Shown here in pieces: positions 46,913-56,986 of a DNA stretch of 64,000 nt; position 1 is the first letter of the stretch; the number at the start of each line of letters is the position of its first letter. The translations under genes and the position numbers were made by a program. This DNA comes from Pseudomonas marvdashtae (GTDB lineage: Bacteria; Pseudomonadota; Gammaproteobacteria; Pseudomonadales; Pseudomonadaceae). The notes beneath the pieces were generated by a model. It saw nothing but the letters and a program-made list of their open reading frames with translations, was not told the DNA's origin and did not search any database. The DNA lies in assembly GCF_014268655.2 (NCBI RefSeq), contig NZ_JABWQX020000004.1, positions 1 to 64,000 on the forward strand. Reading direction: 5' to 3'.

Positions 46913-47832
46913 ACTTTCTCAACCTCCGGACGGCCCAGGATGCCGGTCGGCCGGAATAACAGAACCAGAACCAACAAGCCGAACGCCACGACGTCCTTGT
47001 ACTGGTCGCCGAAGATGTCGGCGCCAAAGGCTTCCGCCACGCCCAGCACCAGCCCGCCGAGCATTGCGCCGGGGATGCTGCCGATGCCGCCCAGTACCGC
47101 GGCGGTGAAGGCTTTCAGGCCCACGAGGAAGCCGGCGTTGGGGTTGATCACGCCGTATTGCATGCTCAGCAGCACCGCGGCGATGGCCGCCAGGGCCGCA
47201 CCGATGACGAAGGTCAGGGCAATGATGTTGTTGGTGTTGATGCCCAGCAGGTTGGCCATCTTGATGTCCTCGGCACAGGCGCGGCAGGCGCGGCCCAGGC
47301 GGGAACGGGAGATGAACAGCGTCAGGCCGAGCATGGCGACCAGGGTCACCACGAACACCACGATTTGCATGTAGGAAATCATCACTTCCTGTGCCCCGCC
47401 TGGCCCGATGGCAAAGTTGCCTGGGATCAGGTTGGGAATGGATTTGTCCTTGGAGTCTTGCGAAAGCAGTACCGTGTTCTGCAGGAAAATCGACATGCCA
47501 ATGGCGGAAATCAGCGGGATCAGACGGTTGCTGCCGCGCAACGGGCGGTAGGCGATCCGTTCGATGCTGTAGCCATAGGAACTGGTCACCACGATGCTCG
47601 CGATGAACGCCGCGGTCATCAACAGCGGGACACTGTCGAGTCCCATCATGGCCAGCCCGGCGATGGCGATGAACGCCACGTAGGAGCCGATCATGTACAC
47701 CTCGCCGTGGGCGAAGTTGATCATTCCAATGATGCCGTAAACCATCGTATAGCCGATGGCGATCAGGGCATACGTGCTGCCAACGGTCAGGCCGTTAACC
47801 AGCTGCTGGAAGAAGTGATAGATGTCAGGCAT
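46909..47832 (-). CDS. braD: Branched-chain amino-acid ABC permease (LivH/BraD)
   Basis: 307 residues with about eight membrane segments. Typical LivH features: [35 protein letters not shown] at the N-terminus and [21 protein letters not shown] (ATPase contact loop). It follows the braC terminator-like hairpin, so its expression should be lower than that of braC. Confidence 0.95.
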   Translation of the reverse strand: MPDIYHFFQQLVNGLTVGSTYALIAIGYTMVYGIIGMINFAHGEVYMIGSYVAFIAIAGLAMMGLDSVPLLMTAAFIASIVVTSSYGYSIERIAYRPLRGSNRLIPLISAIGMSIFLQNTVLLSQDSKDKSIPNLIPGNFAIGPGGAQEVMISYMQIVVFVVTLVAMLGLTLFISRSRLGRACRACAEDIKMANLLGINTNNIIALTFVIGAALAAIAAVLLSMQYGVINPNAGFLVGLKAFTAAVLGGIGSIPGAMLGGLVLGVAEAFGADIFGDQYKDVVAFGLLVLVLLFRPTGILGRPEVEKV

Positions 47833-48012
47833 TACAGCGCTCCTAAAAACCTGATACGCATTTCACTGGTGGAGTCATTTTCCCGCCCGGGCCCCGTGGA
47901 TCTGCATCCACTTCGAGCACGAGGTTTGCCAGCGAACCGCTGATGACGGTTTTGAGATTTTCAGGTGGGGAGACTGGCGGATCACGCCAGCGCGGCCCAA
48001 TACATTTAAAAC

Positions 48013-48038
48013 AAAGCCCACGGCACGCCGTGGGCTTT
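48013..48038 (-). terminator. Terminator/attenuator between braC and braD
   Basis: GCCCACGGC pairs with GCCGTGGGC; in the direction of transcription it is followed by TTTGTTTTA. It lies 25 nt after the braC stop, upstream of the permease genes, the same arrangement as in the aot operon of this window. Confidence 0.85.
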
Positions 48039-48062
48039 ATTGGCAGTCAGTCAGGCCAGGCC

Positions 48063-49190
48063 TTACTGAGGCGAAGCTTCGGTTTTAGGTTTGCCGAAAT
48101 GCCACTCGTAAACCACGAACTTGAAGTCCTTCAGGTCGCCCTTCGCGTCGAAGCTCAGGTCACCGGTTGGGGTCTTGAAGGTGCCGGCGTGGATGGCTTC
48201 AGCCACTTTTTCCGGGTCTTCGCTCTTGGTGGAAGTGATGGCCTGGGCGATCACTTGCACAGCCGAGTAGGACGGGAACACGAACGGACCGCTCGGGTCT
48301 TCTTTCTTGGCCTTGAAGGCGTCAGCCAGGGCGATGTTGGCAGGGTCCTGGTCGAAGGATTTCGGCAGGGTTACCAGCAGGCCTTCGGAAGCTTCCTTGG
48401 CGATCTGCGAGATCGAGTCGTTACCCACGCCTTCCGGACCCATGAACTTGGCCTTCAGGCCTTTTTCCTGGGCTTGACGCAGGATCAGGCCCAGCTCCGG
48501 GTGGTAGCCGCCGTAGTAGACGAAGTCGACGTTGGCTTGCTTGAGCTTGGCGATCATCGAGGAGAAGTCCTTGTCGCCGGCGTTCACGCCTTCGAACACG
48601 GCAACCTTGGTGCCTTTCTTCTCGAGGGTGGCTTTTACGGCGCTGGCGATGCCTTCACCGTACTGCTGCTTGTCGTGCAGGACCGCAACGACTTTCGGCT
48701 TGACGTGGTCGGCGATGTAGTTGCCGGCCGCTGGGCCTTGGGCGCTGTCCAGGCCGATGGTGCGGAAGATCATCTTGTAGCCGCGAGCGGTGATGTCCGG
48801 GCTGGTGGCGGCCGGGGTGATCATGATCACGCCTTCGTCTTCGTAGATGTCCGACGCTGGCTGGGTGGAGCTGGAGCACAGGTGGCCGACCACGAACTTG
48901 ACGCCGTCGTTGACCACTTTGTTCGCAACCGCGACCGCTTGTTTCGGATCGCAGGCGTCATCGTATTCAACGGCGACCAGTTGCTTGCCGTTGACGCCAC
49001 CCTTGGCGTTGATCTGCTCGATGGCCATTTTCGAGCCACTGAACTGCATGTCACCGTATTGGGCTACGGGGCCGGTTTTCGGGCCGGCGATGCCGATCTT
49101 GATGGTGTCGGCGGCCAACGAATGGCTGGCAACCCCGGCCAGAACCATAGCGGCAAACAGTTTGGAAATCTGCTTAGTAGCCTTAGTCAT
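48063..49190 (-). CDS. braC: Branched-chain amino-acid binding protein (BraC/LivJ family)
   Basis: 375 residues with a signal peptide (FAAMVLAGVASHSLA/ADTIKIGIAGPKTG). The type I periplasmic-binding fold is shown by QYGDMQFSGSKMAIEQINAKGGVNGKQL, VGHLCSSSTQPASDIYEDEG and the later VDFVYYGGYHPELGLILRQ. First gene of the operon, separated from the permease genes by a hairpin and ~170 nt. Confidence 0.95.
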   Translation of the reverse strand: MTKATKQISKLFAAMVLAGVASHSLAADTIKIGIAGPKTGPVAQYGDMQFSGSKMAIEQINAKGGVNGKQLVAVEYDDACDPKQAVAVANKVVNDGVKFVVGHLCSSSTQPASDIYEDEGVIMITPAATSPDITARGYKMIFRTIGLDSAQGPAAGNYIADHVKPKVVAVLHDKQQYGEGIASAVKATLEKKGTKVAVFEGVNAGDKDFSSMIAKLKQANVDFVYYGGYHPELGLILRQAQEKGLKAKFMGPEGVGNDSISQIAKEASEGLLVTLPKSFDQDPANIALADAFKAKKEDPSGPFVFPSYSAVQVIAQAITSTKSEDPEKVAEAIHAGTFKTPTGDLSFDAKGDLKDFKFVVYEWHFGKPKTEASPQ

Positions 49191-49531
49191 AGTGCTCCAC
49201 TCATGCTGTTGTAGTTTTTATAGTCCTGGCGCCGTAGCAGCAGAACCGGGTCAGATATCTTGGATATCCTCGCGGAAAATGCCCCCGGCAACTGTACCGG
49301 TACAGTGTAGAGCGCCGATTGTTGGCAAGGGAAGCTGGCGCTTGGGGGCAAAACCCGAGGGTGTCGCTTTATTGAAAGAAAAAGACAGATTGGCGGCGGG
49401 GTTGGACCGGTCAAATCGGCAATCCTTGGCTTTGCTGCGCTTTTCAATCGGTACTGCAATTGCAACCGGGTTTTTCTGCCAGACCACCGACGTTATCATT
49501 CGCGCCGATTTCTTTTCCGGACAGCTCCCCC
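49191..49531. other. 341-nt divergent spacer between braC and the DUF2288 gene
   Basis: Contains a perfect 16-bp palindrome ACTGTACCGGTACAGT (49291-49306) and, ~30 nt closer to braC, two adjacent 8-bp palindromes AGATATCT and GGATATCC (49253-49269). The rest shows no clear feature. The spacer must hold the promoters of both flanking genes. Confidence 0.7.
49291..49306. promoter_or_regulatory. Perfect palindromic operator candidate upstream of braC
   Basis: ACTGTACCGGTACAGT is a complete 16-bp palindrome, 100 nt upstream of braC and 226 nt upstream of the DUF2288 gene. Symmetry suits a dimeric repressor. It differs from a LexA site (CTG-N10-CAG) because its spacing is N8. The protein that binds it is unknown. 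Confidence 0.5.
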
Positions 49532-49837
49532 ATGAATCAAGAACCTAGCACCCTCTATGCCAAATTGCTCGGTGAAACGGCATCCATCACCTGGAAGGAG
49601 CTGGAGCCGTTCTTTGCCAAGGGTGCCCTATTGTGGGTCGATCCCGCACTGGATCTGATCGCCGCGGCCGAGGCCGTTGCCCAGGACGAAGGGACTAAAG
49701 TCGCCACCTGGCTGGACGCCGGGCAGCTTGCCAAGCTGTCTGAGACGCGGGCGCTGGATCTCTTCGAGCGAGATCCGCAGCTTTGGGCCGTGGTGGTTTC
49801 GCCGTGGATTTTGATCCAGGAAAGGGCATCGAATTGA
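49532..49837 (+). CDS. DUF2288 family protein
   Basis: 101 residues, acidic, mostly helical (LYAKLLGETASITWKELEPFFAKGALLWVDPALDLIAAAEAV), no signal peptide. The pattern matches the small DUF2288 family of cyanobacteria and proteobacteria; function unknown. The ATG at 49532 is preferred over an upstream frame to 49460. A hairpin follows at 49964. Confidence 0.8.
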   Translation: MNQEPSTLYAKLLGETASITWKELEPFFAKGALLWVDPALDLIAAAEAVAQDEGTKVATWLDAGQLAKLSETRALDLFERDPQLWAVVVSPWILIQERASN

Positions 49838-49963
49838 TCGATGCACCAAGTTGGCTCGTGTTTTTTTGCTTGAGAAAGTGTGTACGTGAGTAGCGTGATG
49901 GCAGCCTGCCGTGGCGAAACGCCACAAGGGAGGGTGACGTATACGTAACGGGAACAGTTTATT

Positions 49964-49983
49964 GAGCAGCCTTTGGGCTGCTC
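49964..49983. terminator. Hairpin between DUF2288 gene and tubulin-like gene
   Basis: GAGCAGCC-TTTG-GGCTGCTC, 8-bp perfect stem with AATTGTTT after it on the plus strand. Lies between convergent genes, so it may terminate both. Confidence 0.75.
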
Positions 49984-50000
49984 AATTGTTTCTGAATGCC

Positions 50001-52175
50001 TCAGTAACTCTTGCCGGTATGGTTATTAAGAGAAATAACCTTGGTCTTGCCGATCCGGTGACGGTAGATCTCGCGCAGGTACTTGATCGACTTCTTTACG
50101 CAGTCGCGGGACAGGCGGATGTCGTTGATCGAGACAAACTTGTCCTTGTCACTGATCAGCTCGCGGTATTTCTTCTCGTACATCGGCTTGATCGCGTACC
50201 AGTTGGTATCGAGGATCTTCGCCGGGTTCTCGAATTCGTTGAGCAGCTCATCAATGCGTCCTTCATCGAACTCTTCATTGATGATGAAGTCCAGGATCGA
50301 GTTGTCCAGGGTGTCGTCGAAGCGGTACGGGTTGCGGGCGAAGCAGCGCTTGATGAAGGCCACGATCAGCGTCAGGAAGTCGTCCGACAGGCACGGGCTC
50401 TTGGCGATCAAGGTGGTCAGCGACAGGTTGGCCGAGGCGCCGATCACCAAGGCGTAACGCTTGAGCGTGGTGTTGGGGAACAAGCTGTTGAGGTGGGTCT
50501 TGAGCCGGTTCAGGTCCATGTAGGACAGCTTGTAGTCTTTAGGCAGCGAGACGATCGACACCACCGACGAGCAGTTCTTGAAAAAGTGCAGGTCGTGCAG
50601 GGCGGCGGCGTCGTAGCCGGAATTCTTGTATTGCTCCAGCGAGGCCCGGTAGCGCTTGGATTCGATGGGCAGCAGGCTGATGCCTTCGATGGCCTGGGTG
50701 ACTTTGTTGAAGTGCGGCAGGTCGATGGAGCGGAAGAACAGGTCGTCGATGTTCAAGCGCGGCGGTTCTTTCTCGAACACCTTGAACTTGTCGCCGCTCG
50801 GCGCGGGGGTTTCCGGGACCACGGATTCGGCGTAGGCAATCGCCACCGGGCCGGCCAGGCTCATGAACAGGTCGTTTGCGTCGAGGCGGATGGTCTCGCC
50901 GATGTCGATGCCGGCGCGCCGGAAATAGTTCTGGTCGTAGTCGGTGGTGACGGCCTGGGCCGTCAGAATATTGAAGATCTGCTGGGAAATGTACTGGTTG
51001 GCGTGCTTCTCCATCGCATTGACATCAATGTTCTGGATGTTGCCGTCATCGCTTTCCTCGGCGTAACGCATGATGTCGTTGGAGATCAGCATCATCGCGT
51101 TCCATGGACGGATACGGCCCATGACGCTGGCTTCGCTGCTGTCTTCATTGGCGAAGTTGTAGGAGAAGTCCCATTCTTCCGAGAGGTATTTGCACAGCAG
51201 GCGTCCGGCGTTGATGTGCAGCGCCTCGGACATTTCACTGCGGTGATCGGAAATGTTCGGCAGCACGCAGATGCCGCTGGTGAAGATCGGCTCGAAGACG
51301 AAGGAGTGGCCGCTCTTGCTGTCGTGCTCGTCCATTGGCTTGGTGTCGAACGTCTTGTTCATGTACGAATACTGCTGGGCCAGGCCGAACTCCGAGGCCA
51401 TGCCCGAGCCGGTACCGCCGCCGGCGCTGAAGATCGAGAAATACAGGCGCGACTGGTTGGCCTTGATGCCGCAGCTGTCGATCAGGTACGAGTGGATCAT
51501 TTTCCAGTCGGGGCTGGAGAAACGCTGGGTGTCCTTGTTCAGGATGATCTTCGCCAGGTACTGGCCGAGGATCGGCGCGTTACCGGCGCCGCCGGCATGG
51601 ACTTCCGACAGGTCCATGATTTTCATTTTGCTGTAGTCGCGCAGGAAACCGCTTTTCTCGCCCTTGCGCGAGAAGCGGATGCGCCCGGCGATGTCCTTGT
51701 CCAAATCGCCGAGCATGACCAGCGGTTCTACCAAAAATACCGGTTTGCTGGCCTTGCCATGGCCCAGGCGCAGGTTGCGCATCCACTGGGCCGGGCGATA
51801 GCCCTTGTCGCCGTAGCTCTTGTCTTCGGCGTTGAATTCGTTGAGGTAGAACTTGCGGGCGTTATAGACCAGCTCCGCGACGTCCAGGGCGATGTTGGAG
51901 CCGCAGCGCCCCAGCCCGATCAGGCACACCGACGGGAATTCCTGCTGGCCACGCTCGCTCTCGTCGTCCACCAGGTGGGGCGGACGGGGGAACACGGCAT
52001 CGCGCAGGCCATCGAGGTTATCGAGGATGCGGTCGGTGTTGGTCTCGGTGAAATACAGGTATTGCTGGGTCGCCAGTGGGCGCGGGGGAATCGACGGCTT
52101 CGAGACTTCTGGACCGTTGGCGGCCGGGCTCAAGGTCAGATCGGATACCGCAGTGGCTGTTTTTTTGGAGGTCAT
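50001..52175 (-). CDS. Tubulin/FtsZ-superfamily GTPase-like protein
   Basis: 724 residues, far longer than FtsZ. The GTP-binding hallmarks are present in order: a Gly-rich nucleotide loop VCLIGLGRCGSNIAL (~83-97), the tubulin signature SAGGGTGSGMASE (~250-262), an FtsZ-like SND segment (NAMMLISNDIMRY, ~359-371) and a T7-like synergy loop RLDANDLFMSLAGP (~430-443) whose Asp residues are expected to trigger GTP hydrolysis in a neighbouring subunit. About 270 C-terminal residues have no recognised domain, and there is no signal peptide or membrane helix. This is consistent with the divergent proteobacterial FtsZ-like families known only from genome analysis. Its partners and role are unknown. 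No strong Shine-Dalgarno is seen. Confidence 0.85.
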   Translation of the reverse strand: MTSKKTATAVSDLTLSPAANGPEVSKPSIPPRPLATQQYLYFTETNTDRILDNLDGLRDAVFPRPPHLVDDESERGQQEFPSVCLIGLGRCGSNIALDVAELVYNARKFYLNEFNAEDKSYGDKGYRPAQWMRNLRLGHGKASKPVFLVEPLVMLGDLDKDIAGRIRFSRKGEKSGFLRDYSKMKIMDLSEVHAGGAGNAPILGQYLAKIILNKDTQRFSSPDWKMIHSYLIDSCGIKANQSRLYFSIFSAGGGTGSGMASEFGLAQQYSYMNKTFDTKPMDEHDSKSGHSFVFEPIFTSGICVLPNISDHRSEMSEALHINAGRLLCKYLSEEWDFSYNFANEDSSEASVMGRIRPWNAMMLISNDIMRYAEESDDGNIQNIDVNAMEKHANQYISQQIFNILTAQAVTTDYDQNYFRRAGIDIGETIRLDANDLFMSLAGPVAIAYAESVVPETPAPSGDKFKVFEKEPPRLNIDDLFFRSIDLPHFNKVTQAIEGISLLPIESKRYRASLEQYKNSGYDAAALHDLHFFKNCSSVVSIVSLPKDYKLSYMDLNRLKTHLNSLFPNTTLKRYALVIGASANLSLTTLIAKSPCLSDDFLTLIVAFIKRCFARNPYRFDDTLDNSILDFIINEEFDEGRIDELLNEFENPAKILDTNWYAIKPMYEKKYRELISDKDKFVSINDIRLSRDCVKKSIKYLREIYRHRIGKTKVISLNNHTGKSY

Positions 52176-52534
52176 TGTGCGCCGTATGCCTGACTGGTCG
52201 GTCCGACGACCTCTGTCATCGAACCATCGCGGATGGGAACTCGCGTCCTGACGGTCGCGAATGTCGGCCCAAGCGTTCAGGGCTGCAGCCTGACCAGCGC
52301 TCGGGGGAATCTTGTCCTGATCATCTTGGATCGGCCATCGCGCGGCGTTCTTTAACGGTTAACAGGCAAAATGATGGCTATTGTTACCGGTAATTGACCG
52401 AGGTCATGAATAACGCCACGCGCCATGGTCGGGTATCAGCCCTGCGAATGATTGAAGACAGCGCGCGCGCGGCTGTCTAGATTGCAGGCTCCGGGCTCGG
52501 ATGCCTCGCCCAACAATAAAAAAGAGACGGACCC
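52176..52534. other. 359-nt divergent spacer with two palindromes
   Basis: Between the divergent tubulin-like and MFS genes. Contains TTACCGGTAA (52384-52393) and TGACC-GA-GGTCA (52395-52406), adjacent perfect palindromes about 130 nt upstream of the MFS start. No coding frame or RNA gene was recognised. Confidence 0.55.
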
Positions 52535-53884
52535 ATGCAGAACTCGACCCAAGCGGCGAATGCCTGGCGCATTCTGTTCCTGTTGTTCCTGGCCAACCTG
52601 TTCAATTTCTTCGACCGCACCATCCCGGCGATCATCATCGAGCCGATCCGCATGGAATGGAGCCTCAGCGACTTCCAGATCGGCATCATCGGTACCGCCT
52701 TCACCATTGTCTACGCCATTGCCGGCTTGCCGTTGGGGCGCATGGCCGATACCGGTTCGCGCAGCAAGCTGATGGGCTGGGGCCTCGCGGCCTGGAGCGG
52801 GCTGACGGCGGTCAACGGCCTGGTGGGCAGTTTCTGGGCGTTCCTGGTGGTGCGCATGGGGGTGGGCATCGGTGAAGCCAGTTATGCACCGGCGGCCAAC
52901 TCGTTGATTGGCGATCTGTTCCCGGCCCACCGCCGGGCTCGGGCGATGGGCATCTTCATGCTCGGCCTGCCGCTGGGCCTGCTGTTGGCGTTCTTCACCA
53001 TTGGCGCGATGGTCAAGGCGTTCGACAGCTGGCGTGCGCCGTTCTTTATCGCGGCGGTGCCGGGATTGGTGCTGGCGGTCTTCATGTTTTTCATCAAGGA
53101 GCCCAAGCGCGGCGCGGCGGAAGCCGTGCAGGTGTCCCAGGAAAAGGTCGATCGGCCGGTTCGCCGGGTGTTGGCGGTCCCTACATTCCTGTGGCTGGTG
53201 ATGGCGGGGCTGTGTTTCAACTTCGCCACTTATGCCTGCAACTCATTCCTGGTGCCGATGTTGCAGCGTTATTTCCTGATGCCGCTGCACGAGGCCGCCG
53301 TGGCGACCGGGATCATGGTCGGCGTGACCGGGTTGTTCGGGTTGACGCTCGGGGGCTGGGTGGCCGACAAGATTCACCAGCGCGTGCCCAACGGCCGCTT
53401 GCTGTTCGCGGCGTTCAGCCTGGCTATTTCGACGGTCACCACCGCGTGGGCGTTGCATGCCGGGCGCATCGAAATCGGTGTGTTCGTGGCGGTGTTCAGC
53501 GTGGGTTGGCTGTTTGCCTACAACTTCTACACCTGCGTCTACACCGCGATCCAGGACGTCGTCGAACCGCGCCTGCGCGCCACCGCGATGGCCTTGTATT
53601 TTGCCGGGCTGTATCTGCTCGGCGGCGGCCTGGGGCCGGTGGTGGTCGGCGGCTTGTCCGACTACTTCGCCCATACCGCCATGGCCGCCGCAGGCGTCGA
53701 CCAGATGACCGAAGCGTTCAAGGCCATCGGCTTGCATGACGCGATGTACCTGATCCCGGTAGCGCTGTTGTTGACCATGGTGTTCTTGTTCCTGGCGTCT
53801 CGCTGCTTCGTGCGTGATGCCAAGCGGATGAAGGACGGGATGAGCGCGGATGTGATGCCGGAAGGTGTCGCGGCGACGGCCTGA
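52535..53884 (+). CDS. MFS transporter, spinster-like group
   Basis: 449 residues with 12 membrane segments. N-terminus LFLLFLANLFNFFDRTIPAIIIEPI and the first-loop motif GLPLGRMADTGSRSKLMGWG are MFS hallmarks; RMGVGIGEASYAPAANSLIGDLFP is close to spinster-type carriers (sphingolipid/other organic solutes in eukaryotes). Bacterial substrates are mostly unknown. Stands alone, followed by a REPIN. Confidence 0.83.
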   Translation: MQNSTQAANAWRILFLLFLANLFNFFDRTIPAIIIEPIRMEWSLSDFQIGIIGTAFTIVYAIAGLPLGRMADTGSRSKLMGWGLAAWSGLTAVNGLVGSFWAFLVVRMGVGIGEASYAPAANSLIGDLFPAHRRARAMGIFMLGLPLGLLLAFFTIGAMVKAFDSWRAPFFIAAVPGLVLAVFMFFIKEPKRGAAEAVQVSQEKVDRPVRRVLAVPTFLWLVMAGLCFNFATYACNSFLVPMLQRYFLMPLHEAAVATGIMVGVTGLFGLTLGGWVADKIHQRVPNGRLLFAAFSLAISTVTTAWALHAGRIEIGVFVAVFSVGWLFAYNFYTCVYTAIQDVVEPRLRATAMALYFAGLYLLGGGLGPVVVGGLSDYFAHTAMAAAGVDQMTEAFKAIGLHDAMYLIPVALLLTMVFLFLASRCFVRDAKRMKDGMSADVMPEGVAATA

Positions 53885-53907
53885 GATCGGTGGGCAAAAG
53901 CGCTTTC

Positions 53908-54018
53908 GTGGCGAGGGAGCTTGCTCCCGCTGGACTGCGCAGCAGGCCCAAGGTATTGATTAAGCCAAGGATTATTGGGGCCGCTTCGCGACCCAGCGGG
54001 AGCAAGCTCCCTCTCCAC
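53908..54018. repeat. REPIN (two inverted REP elements)
   Basis: GTGGCGAGGGAGCTTGCTCC and GCGGGAGCAAGCTCCCTCTC face each other across ~65 nt, between the convergent MFS genes. Confidence 0.87.
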
Positions 54019-54036
54019 GGGGAAGTGCTATCGACA

Positions 54037-55572
54037 CTACCGGGCTTTTTCCTCTCGCCCTCGCAACAGGTGATTCGGCATCGCCAGCGCCGCGGCCAAG
54101 CCCAGCAACGACACCGCCGCGCTGATCATCAACAAGTGCCGGAACGTTGCCCGCAATTGCTCATGCAAGGCGTCCAAGGTCTGGCCCGGTGCGGCGTTGA
54201 GGCCGTCCAGCAGGACGTTGCCGGAGTGCCTTTCGCCTATCAGCGCCGAACCGGCGAGCTGGGCCAGGCCCGACCCCTGCAGCAGGGCCAGCAGCAAGGC
54301 CGACATCAGTGCCACGCCCACTGCCCCGCCGAGGGAGCGGAACAGGTTGGTGGTGCTGGTGGCCACGCCGATATCCCGTTGTTCCACTGAATTTTGCGAG
54401 CCCACCAGCGACGTGGGAAATTGCATGCCGGACGCAATGCCGCTGAGCAGCATGAACAGGCCGCTGAGCCAGAACGCATCCGGCGGGGTGAATGCCATGC
54501 CGAGGATGGCAAACGGGAAGAGCAGGGCGCCACTGAGAATCATCGGTTTGTAGCGTCCGGTAATCGAAGTACGGCGCCCGGCGAAATAGGCGCCTATCGG
54601 CAAGCCCATCGCCAGCGGCAGCAGATGCAACGCGGCGCTGTCGGCACCGGCGCCGGTCACGCTCTGGAAGCGCAATGGCACCAGCACCGTCAACGAGATC
54701 GCCTGGAAACTGGTAAAGAACACCGTGCACCAGCACAACACCGCGCTGCGGTTGACGAACAGGTGCATGGGCAGCAACGGCTCCCGGGCACGGCGTTCGT
54801 GCCAGACGAAACTTGCCAGCACGATCACCGCACAAGCCAGCAACCCGAGTACCTCGCGGCTGTGCCAGGCGTGGCCCTGGCCGATCTGGGTAATGCCCAG
54901 CAGCAGCGCGGTCAGGCCGATGATCAGCAAAACGGTGCCCAGGTAGTCGATGATCGGTGTGCGTTGCGGCACGGGCAGCCCCACCAGGCTGCGACGGGCC
55001 ACCCACCACGCGCCCAGGCCCAGCGGCAGGTTGATCCAGAACACCCAGCGCCACGACAGGTACTCGGTCATGTAGCCGCCCAACACCGGCCCGGCGACGC
55101 TGGCCACCGCATACATGCTGCTGAAATAACCCTGGTAACGACCCCGCTCCCGGGGTGGGATGATGTCGCCGATGATCGCCTGGCTCACGGAAATCATCCC
55201 GCCAGCGCCGATGCCCTGGACGATCCGCGCCAGTACCAGTTGCTCCATGTCCTGCGCCAGGCCACAAAACAGCGAGGCCACGGTGAACAGGCCCATGCCG
55301 AACAGCATCAGCGGTCGGCGACCGTACAGGTCGCCCAGCTTGCCGTAGATCGGCACCGCAACGGTCATGGCGACCATGTAGCCCGAGATCACCCAGGCCA
55401 ACAGGCTGACGTCCTTGAATTGCGCGGAAATGGCCGACATCGAGACCGCGACGATGGTCTGGTCCAGCGCCCCGAGAAAAATCGCCATCATCAACGCAAC
55501 CAGCACGCTGCGGATTACGGGTTGCCGGGCTTGGGACGTGTCGAGCTGAGTCAAGGTGAGACCTGCGGGCAT
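54037..55572 (-). CDS. Multidrug MFS transporter, EmrB/QacA type
   Basis: 511 residues with 14 predicted membrane segments (DHA2 family). Motif A is GKLGDLYGRRPLMLFG, motif D1 is LGALDQTIVAVSM, and motif C is SVAGPVLGGYM. Such pumps export drugs or toxic organic compounds. It lies 51 nt downstream of pobA on the same strand, so it may be co-transcribed and could export aromatic compounds (inference). No MFP partner gene is near. Confidence 0.85.
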   Translation of the reverse strand: MPAGLTLTQLDTSQARQPVIRSVLVALMMAIFLGALDQTIVAVSMSAISAQFKDVSLLAWVISGYMVAMTVAVPIYGKLGDLYGRRPLMLFGMGLFTVASLFCGLAQDMEQLVLARIVQGIGAGGMISVSQAIIGDIIPPRERGRYQGYFSSMYAVASVAGPVLGGYMTEYLSWRWVFWINLPLGLGAWWVARRSLVGLPVPQRTPIIDYLGTVLLIIGLTALLLGITQIGQGHAWHSREVLGLLACAVIVLASFVWHERRAREPLLPMHLFVNRSAVLCWCTVFFTSFQAISLTVLVPLRFQSVTGAGADSAALHLLPLAMGLPIGAYFAGRRTSITGRYKPMILSGALLFPFAILGMAFTPPDAFWLSGLFMLLSGIASGMQFPTSLVGSQNSVEQRDIGVATSTTNLFRSLGGAVGVALMSALLLALLQGSGLAQLAGSALIGERHSGNVLLDGLNAAPGQTLDALHEQLRATFRHLLMISAAVSLLGLAAALAMPNHLLRGREEKAR

Positions 55573-55623
55573 CGCGCCGGGGCGGCGAATGGACGGGAGC
55601 CCGCAGTTTAAATCGATAGTCGG

Positions 55624-56856
<1,233 letters not shown>

Positions 56857-56986
56857 TTATTATTAGTAATCCTGGCCTGCATTTTTCGCTTGCGAACCTG
56901 TCAATTGAAGGGGAAAACTGCGCTGATACCTGTACTTTCTGCCAATCGGTGCGATTATCGCCCGTAACCCGAGGCCGAACCTCGTT

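Noticed and set aside
49291..49306. LexA (SOS) box
   Set aside because: The palindrome has CTG-N8-CAG spacing instead of CTG-N10-CAG, and the downstream gene is an amino-acid binding protein.
49962..52193. 743-residue plus-strand open frame
   Set aside because: Antisense shadow of the tubulin-like gene; no recognisable motifs, and the minus-strand frame carries the GTP-binding signature.
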